Shown: positions 59,892 through 64,000 of the stretch, in pieces
How positions within the stretch are numbered: position 1 is the stretch's first letter
Layout: every line of letters begins with the position of its first letter
NCBI GenBank assembly: GCA_015075625.1
Contig: JABTTZ010000003.1
Coordinates: 744,001-808,000, forward strand
Direction: 5' to 3'
Length of the DNA stretch: 64,000 nucleotides
From: Anaerolineales bacterium
GTDB lineage: Bacteria; Chloroflexota; Anaerolineae; Aggregatilineales; UBA2796
Notes under the pieces: model-generated
What the model saw: the letters and a program-made list of their open reading frames with translations, nothing else
Told to the model about the DNA's origin: nothing
Databases searched by the model: none
Translations under genes and position numbers: made by a program

Positions 59892-60949
59892 CCAGCGAAA
59901 ACCATCTCCCGATAGGTGCGGTAGGCGGCACACCACTCATGATCATGGGTCTGAATCAAGCGCTCCGCTTGCTCTACCAACCCGCGATCCCCAATGAACA
60001 AAGGAACGCGCTGGTGAAGTTCGTGCGGCTGAATATCTAAAATATCGCCTAGACCGTCGGAGGCATACCCGCCGGCTTGTCCGGCAATGAACGCCAACGG
60101 CGCACATTCATAGATCAAGCGCAGCTTGCCAGCAGGCTTTTGGGGGTCGCGCAGATCACCCGGGTAAATGTAGACGCCGCCCTTCAAGAGAATCCGGTGA
60201 AAATCTGCCACCAATGCCCCCATATAACGTCCATCAAGCGGCTTGCGGGTGTCATCACCCACTGCCCTAATCCAATTCAGATAGGCTTTTACGCCGTCCG
60301 TCCAATACTTTTCGTTGCCCTGATTACAACCATAATATTTTGGTTTGTTGGGGAGGCGAATATCGGGATGGCTGAGCAGAAACTCGCCCACTGAGGGATC
60401 GAGGGTGAAGCCATCAACCCCCTGACCGGTGCTGTAGACCATCATCGTACTTGGACCATAGACGATATAGCCCGCCGCGACGATCTTCCGCCCGCTTTGC
60501 ATCACATCCTCTTGCGTTCCCCGCTCATCAGCGCTTATCTTCCGGTGAATGGCGAAGATCGTCCCGATGCTGGCGTTCACATCGACATTACCCGATCCAT
60601 CTAAGGGATCGTAAACAAGGACATATTTCCCCACCGGAAAACGTTCGGGGATGGGTAGAATATGCTCGTTTTCTTCCGATGCCATGACGCATAACCGTCC
60701 GGTATGATCATTCATGCGGAAAATGGTTTGGTCGGCAAAGACATCCAGTTTCATCTGTTCCTCGCCCTGCACATTGGTACTGCCATACGCGCCGAGGATG
60801 TTCACCAAGCCAGCGCGGGTGGTCTCGCGGGCGATGAGTTTTCCAGCAAGGGCAATATCATAGAGCAGTTGGGTGAGCGCCCCCGACGCATTGGGGTGTT
60901 CTTTTTGTTTTTCCAATATGTGACGTTCGATGGTCATTAAAGCGGACAT
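59888..60949 (-). CDS. fbp: Fructose-1,6-bisphosphatase, class I
   Basis: FBPase removes the 1-phosphate of fructose-1,6-bisphosphate in gluconeogenesis. The 353-residue protein has [28 protein letters not shown], the metal site [78 protein letters not shown]. The ATG 60949 fits; a longer frame to 61003 is unlikely. Its TAG lies inside the right inverted repeat of a MITE-like element, so the element may have set the C-terminus (MVFAG). It is divergent from the hypothetical gene at 61056. Confidence 0.95.
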   Translation of the reverse strand: MSALMTIERHILEKQKEHPNASGALTQLLYDIALAGKLIARETTRAGLVNILGAYGSTNVQGEEQMKLDVFADQTIFRMNDHTGRLCVMASEENEHILPIPERFPVGKYVLVYDPLDGSGNVDVNASIGTIFAIHRKISADERGTQEDVMQSGRKIVAAGYIVYGPSTMMVYSTGQGVDGFTLDPSVGEFLLSHPDIRLPNKPKYYGCNQGNEKYWTDGVKAYLNWIRAVGDDTRKPLDGRYMGALVADFHRILLKGGVYIYPGDLRDPQKPAGKLRLIYECAPLAFIAGQAGGYASDGLGDILDIQPHELHQRVPLFIGDRGLVEQAERLIQTHDHEWCAAYRTYREMVFAG

Positions 60950-61055
60950 AAACGAAACTCCTAAAAAATTGAGGGTGTATTCGGCGCTCCAAAATGCGCT
61001 CATGTGCGTATAGAGAGTATAAGTTCATGAATCATACCCAATCAGAAAGGTACTT

Positions 61056-61982
61056 ATGCAAGATTCACCCAAACACCTCCCCCCGACTCACCCTTCTGTG
61101 GAACGTCGGCTGCCGGGAAAATTGGCAAATTGGCTGCCTTTTTTGCGCCATGAGGCAAAAGTTGAAGAACTGATCACCAGTGTTGCTGATGATTCTACCC
61201 TCCCGCGCACATTTTTGGAGATCAACGCCCTTCCCTCGGCACAAAAGCACGCCATTTACCGCGCCTTGCTGCCCGATGTCCTGCTCGAACGGTACCAGAT
61301 CGATCCGATAACGCTCTCACGGGATGGTGAGCCGTTGGTTTTTTTCTCTTGCCCAGAAGGAAGTTTCAGTTTAGAAGCAGCCATTTGGCGCAGCACGACG
61401 GATCGAGACCCCGTAACCTATGTTCATCTTGCCGATGGGACGAACTATCAGGTGCGTGTCTTGTTCGTCCAATACAATGATCCTGAGTCACCCCGCTTTG
61501 ATACCGATATGACGCCCGACGGCGAACCAACCTACTTTGGAACTCTCCGCCGCAACATCGACGCCGAACGCGCTGCGCTGGTGGCGGGCTTAGCCCCCGG
61601 ACAGGTACGGAAGGGGTTAGCCCTTTTTCGAGAGTTTTTGCCCAATTTCGAGCGTTTCGTAGGGCGGATGGGACATGAGATGTACTTCTTAGAACCCCTC
61701 GCCTACCACACGGCGATTCTCTTTGAGCGGATGGGCTTTGGCTATGTACAAGGGCAAAAAGAGATGGAGACGATTCATCAGGGGTTTCAACCCGGTGGGG
61801 CGCTCCACGCCCAGTTAACGACCACAAGCCCCTTTCGGGGGAAAGAGGCATGGCGTACCGTGCGCGGGCGCTCGTGGGCGATCCATGATGGCATTTTGGG
61901 GCGTGCCTATGATGGGATAGAGATGTACAAGCAGTTGGGGAAAGGCTTGGGTGTGGATACCGCGCCGGGGGTGGCGTGGTAA
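61056..61982 (+). CDS. Hypothetical protein
   Basis: No family is recognised for this 308-residue protein. The N-terminus (LANWLPFLRHEAKVEELIT) is predicted helical. The middle (residues about 95-165) is beta-rich with many Asp/Tyr. The C-terminal half has helices with FLPNFERFVGRMGHEMYFLEPLAYHTAILFERMGFGYVQG and a Gly-rich end. No signal peptide or membrane segment is visible. The intact frame, good length, and codon use like neighbouring genes support a real gene. It is divergent from fbp, and a link to sugar metabolism is a guess. Confidence 0.6.
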   Translation: MQDSPKHLPPTHPSVERRLPGKLANWLPFLRHEAKVEELITSVADDSTLPRTFLEINALPSAQKHAIYRALLPDVLLERYQIDPITLSRDGEPLVFFSCPEGSFSLEAAIWRSTTDRDPVTYVHLADGTNYQVRVLFVQYNDPESPRFDTDMTPDGEPTYFGTLRRNIDAERAALVAGLAPGQVRKGLALFREFLPNFERFVGRMGHEMYFLEPLAYHTAILFERMGFGYVQGQKEMETIHQGFQPGGALHAQLTTTSPFRGKEAWRTVRGRSWAIHDGILGRAYDGIEMYKQLGKGLGVDTAPGVAW

Positions 61983-62416
61983 TTTCGTGTGTATTTGGAG
62001 CGTGTTCTGTTGACGTTTTTGGTTCAGAACCCCTATCCCCCGTAGGCAGGGAAAGGGGGGAGACGAACGGCATCTTTTGCCTTTTAAGCCCCGTAGGGGG
62101 GGTACTCATAGCCCGCTGCTTTAGCGGCGGGCGCAATGCCAACAGAACCCCTATCCCTCTCTCCCCTCAGCGCCTAGCGGGAGAGGAGCTAGGGGGTTAG
62201 GGTTGTGCGTAAGGTGGGTTATTATATGCCTCAATAATTTGCTGCGGGAAGTCCATCACAGACTGTACAACAGAGAGTAGACTGCCGCGACGTTCCGCTT
62301 CTTTGCGAGCATGATCAGATAGACAACACCCTGGTTCGGTCACTTCTCCCCCATCCGGGTTTCCCTTCTGAAGGTTGCGGCGTATCGCCTTGGTTGCCCT
62401 CTTGTGCCAAAAGCCC
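61983..62416. repeat. Intergenic region with palindromic repeat copies
   Basis: No gene is supported in this 434-bp gap. At 62020-62210 there are CCCCTATCCC..GGGAAAGGGGGG and CCCTCTCTCCCC...GGGAGAGGAGCTAGGGGG hairpins of the family seen at 1966-2062. A different palindrome GCCCGCTGC/GCGGCGGGC lies nested at 62111-62132. The nesting suggests one repeat inserted into another. Confidence 0.55.
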
Positions 62417-63478
62417 CTAATGCTGCGTGCTGCCCCGCTCCAAGCCAACCAACAGACTGCGTAAGTTATCATAATCTTCCAAGATGCGCCCCGCCCCGCG
62501 TGCCACACAGGTCATGGCATCTTCCGCCAGCCACACGCGCACCTTGATCTCGTTGGCGACGCGCTCGCACAAGCCCTTTAATTGGCTGCCCCCACCCGCC
62601 ATGCAAATACCGCTCTCCATGAGGTCGGCAATCAGTTCGGGGGGCGTCTCGTCCAGTGCATCGCGGATGGTATCAACAATGACCTCCACCGACCCCGCCA
62701 GCGCCTCGCGCAGTTCAATCGAACTGACCTCCACCGCTTTCGGCAAGCCAGAGACGAGATCGCGTCCGCGCAGGACAAGCGTGCGTTCCTCTGGGAGCGG
62801 GTATGCCGACCCAGCCTCCATCTTGGCACGTTCAGCCGTGCGTTCGCCAATGAGCAAGCTGTGTTTGGAGCGCATGTATTGGATGATATCTTCATCCATT
62901 TCGTCGCCCGCAACGCGGATGGAGCGGCTGATCACGATCCCGCCGAGGGAGAACACGGCAACTTCCGTCGTCCCCCCCCCAATATCGACCACCATGCTCC
63001 CCCGCGTTTCTTGGAGGGGCAGCCCCGCGCCAATGGCAGCGGCGACGGGTTCTTCGATCAGGAATGCCTCCCGTGCGCCAGCGCTGATTGTCGCATCGTA
63101 GACGGCACGTTTTTCCACCTCAGTGACGCCGCTTGGAATCCCAACGACGACACGCGGGCGGGGCATTGGCACCCAGCTTTGTTCGTGAGCTTTTTGGATG
63201 AAGTAATGGAGCATCCCTTCGGTGATCTCAAATTCGGAGATCACACCATCGCGCAGGGGGCGCACAACAAGGATATGGGAAGGTGCTTTGCCGCCCATCT
63301 CCTTTGCCTCTTGCCCATAGGTAATTGGGCGACGGGTTTTCTTTTCAATCGCCGCATAGGAAGGTTCGTTAATCACGATCCCCTTGCCGCGCACACAGAC
63401 GAGGGTATTCGCCGTGCCGAGATCAATCCCAATGTCGAGCGAGAACAGTCCAAGCAACCAATCCAGCGGGCTAACCAA
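62417..63478 (-). CDS. mreB: Cell-shape actin homologue MreB
   Basis: MreB forms filaments under the membrane that guide cell-wall synthesis in rods. The 353-residue protein has the actin ATPase motifs DIGIDLGTANTLV (phosphate 1), VVDIGGGTTEVAVFSLGG (phosphate 2) and ICMAGGGSQLKGL (adenosine), plus GIPSGVTEVEKRAVYDA. A TTG at 63478, preceded by AGGAG at a good distance, is the likely start and gives an N-terminal hydrophobic stretch (LDWLLGLFSL), perhaps a membrane anchor. No mreC or mreD follows, so mre genes are not clustered here. Confidence 0.96.
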   Translation of the reverse strand: MVSPLDWLLGLFSLDIGIDLGTANTLVCVRGKGIVINEPSYAAIEKKTRRPITYGQEAKEMGGKAPSHILVVRPLRDGVISEFEITEGMLHYFIQKAHEQSWVPMPRPRVVVGIPSGVTEVEKRAVYDATISAGAREAFLIEEPVAAAIGAGLPLQETRGSMVVDIGGGTTEVAVFSLGGIVISRSIRVAGDEMDEDIIQYMRSKHSLLIGERTAERAKMEAGSAYPLPEERTLVLRGRDLVSGLPKAVEVSSIELREALAGSVEVIVDTIRDALDETPPELIADLMESGICMAGGGSQLKGLCERVANEIKVRVWLAEDAMTCVARGAGRILEDYDNLRSLLVGLERGSTQH

Positions 63479-63649
63479 TGGTTATAAACTCCTGCGATGC
63501 GTGCCGCTGCTTCCGGGGTGGGCGCGTCTGGGTTCAGCCTAACAACACTAAGGTAGTGTACCAACATAACCAAGCCAACGGCGCATTATACTCTGTTGTG
63601 TGCGGAATGTTCAAAACGGCGCGATTCTTTGCTGAACTATTCATCATCA

Positions 63650-63745
63650 CACCCCCCCCCTCCCCGACCTATCCCCTTTCTTTTGCAGACAAGGGGGAGA
63701 TGGCGCGGCGGGGGGTAGGGCGCATTTCCAAGCCCCGTAGGAAGG
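63650..63745. repeat. Intergenic palindromic repeat, degenerate copy
   Basis: CCCCCTCCCC...CCCCTTTC, then AAGGGGGAGA and AGCCCCGTAGG, repeat wording seen at 62035-62100. It is a partial member of the dispersed family, upstream of the DUF4260-like gene. Confidence 0.45.
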
Positions 63746-63762
63746 CGCGTGGGCGTTCACCC

Positions 63763-63816
63763 TTGACATCACACGAAAGACTATTATAATTAGTTTTAAA
63801 GACTATCGTCAATAGT
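63763..63816 (+). promoter_or_regulatory. Sigma70-type promoter with two operator-like palindromes
   Basis: TTGACA (63763-63768) and TATAAT (63785-63790) are separated by 16 bp, matching the consensus perfectly. Two 15-bp inverted repeats of the form ACTA-N7-TAGT lie at 63780-63794 (over the -10 box) and 63802-63816, with centres 22 bp apart, about two helical turns. This arrangement suggests control by a dimeric repressor bound to both sites. A TTGGAGG ribosome binding site follows before the ATG at 63837. Confidence 0.75.
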
Positions 63817-63836
63817 TTTCATTGGAGGCTGTTCCC

Positions 63837-64000
63837 ATGACCCCTACCCCTGCAACGCTGCTGCGCCTGAGCGCCCCGCGCCTTTTGCTGCACAGCGAAG
63901 GGCTGCTGTTGTTCCTTGCCGCTGTCACCGCCTATGCGCACCTGCGGGGGAGTTTGCTGTTATTTATCGCGCTGCTCCTTGTGCCAGATATGGGAATGCT
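63837..64000 (+). CDS. DUF4260-like small membrane protein (3' end beyond window)
   Basis: The first 54 residues are visible. Two hydrophobic segments are seen (LLLFLAAVTAYAHL and LLLFIALLLVPDMGML), with the HSEGLLL, Y and VPDMGML pattern of DUF4260 membrane proteins. The function of this family is unknown. The gene has a strong ribosome binding site and a consensus promoter with two operator-like sites, so its expression is probably regulated by a nearby repressor outside the window. The protein is cut by the window end. Confidence 0.6.
   Translation, partial: MTPTPATLLRLSAPRLLLHSEGLLLFLAAVTAYAHLRGSLLLFIALLLVPDMGM

Noticed and set aside
62197-62508. A 103-codon frame overlapping the 3' end of mreB
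   Set aside because: It overlaps mreB out of frame and runs into intergenic repeats; no ribosome binding site or motif.

Overview
This 64 kb window (G+C clearly above 50%) looks like a chromosomal segment of a Chloroflexota bacterium, perhaps Anaerolineae-like. That assignment is an inference from gene content and style: nuoJ-N genes with long acidic/His-rich loops, a bifunctional transaldolase/phosphoglucose-isomerase-type protein, a cyanophycin synthetase, a class I fructose-bisphosphatase, Pro/Thr-rich lipoprotein linkers and many intergenic palindromes. No rRNA, tRNA or CRISPR array was seen.

Layout. 1-1.9 kb: two glycosyltransferases, the first cut by the window edge. 2.1-5.2 kb: an XRE regulator-anmK-coiA-like operon, divergent from two coupled small genes. 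5.2-8.1 kb: a Tal-Pgi-like protein whose two active sites both look eroded. 8.3-18.9 kb: a four-ORF polyunsaturated-fatty-acid-synthase-like (Pfa) megasynthase operon on the minus strand. 19.2-30.3 kb: an orphan amino-acid-binding lipoprotein, an RmlD-like reductase, rnc, uvrB, a DinB-like protein, two tandem S41 proteases, an ATPase and a secreted protein. 30.4-32.2 kb: a CMP-sugar synthetase and a frameshifted FkbM methyltransferase. 32.2-33 kb: an intergenic repeat cluster. 33-35.5 kb: a purine nucleoside phosphorylase and a membrane protein. 35.5-42.9 kb: nuoJKLMN. 43.1-44.7 kb: two decayed insertion sequences. 44.7-48.2 kb: a surface-sugar operon (epimerase, WecD-like acetyltransferase, GT2) followed by moaB. 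48.2-54 kb: uvrC, a TerB-like protein and cphA. 54-64 kb: a RibD-C protein, an HTH-citrate synthase divergent from a DRE-TIM synthase, gmk-ridA, mutY, an IS630-derived miniature element, fbp, a hypothetical gene, mreB and the start of a DUF4260 gene behind a promoter with two operator-like palindromes.

The most interesting part is the Pfa locus. The PfaA-type polypeptide (KS-MAT-ACP-ACP-KR-DH) is spread over three ORFs. The first ends one codon after a canonical -1 slippery heptamer (C CCT TTA). The -1 frame opens right there into the missing ACP-KR linker, and a GC-rich stem starts 6 nt downstream. This looks like programmed -1 frameshifting, though a real or artefactual indel is the main alternative. 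The KR is then cut a second time, between its structural and catalytic halves, by a gap holding two hairpins. The last ORF is a compact truncated-KS/AT/DH/DH fusion. No PfaD enoyl reductase or phosphopantetheinyl transferase is in the window.

Other notable points are a NuoJ with about 215 residues of apparently duplicated DUF4397-like sequence inserted between TM4 and TM5, His-rich inserts in NuoL and NuoM, and the eroded Tal-Pgi homologue. Family assignments come from reading motifs by eye; no database search was possible.
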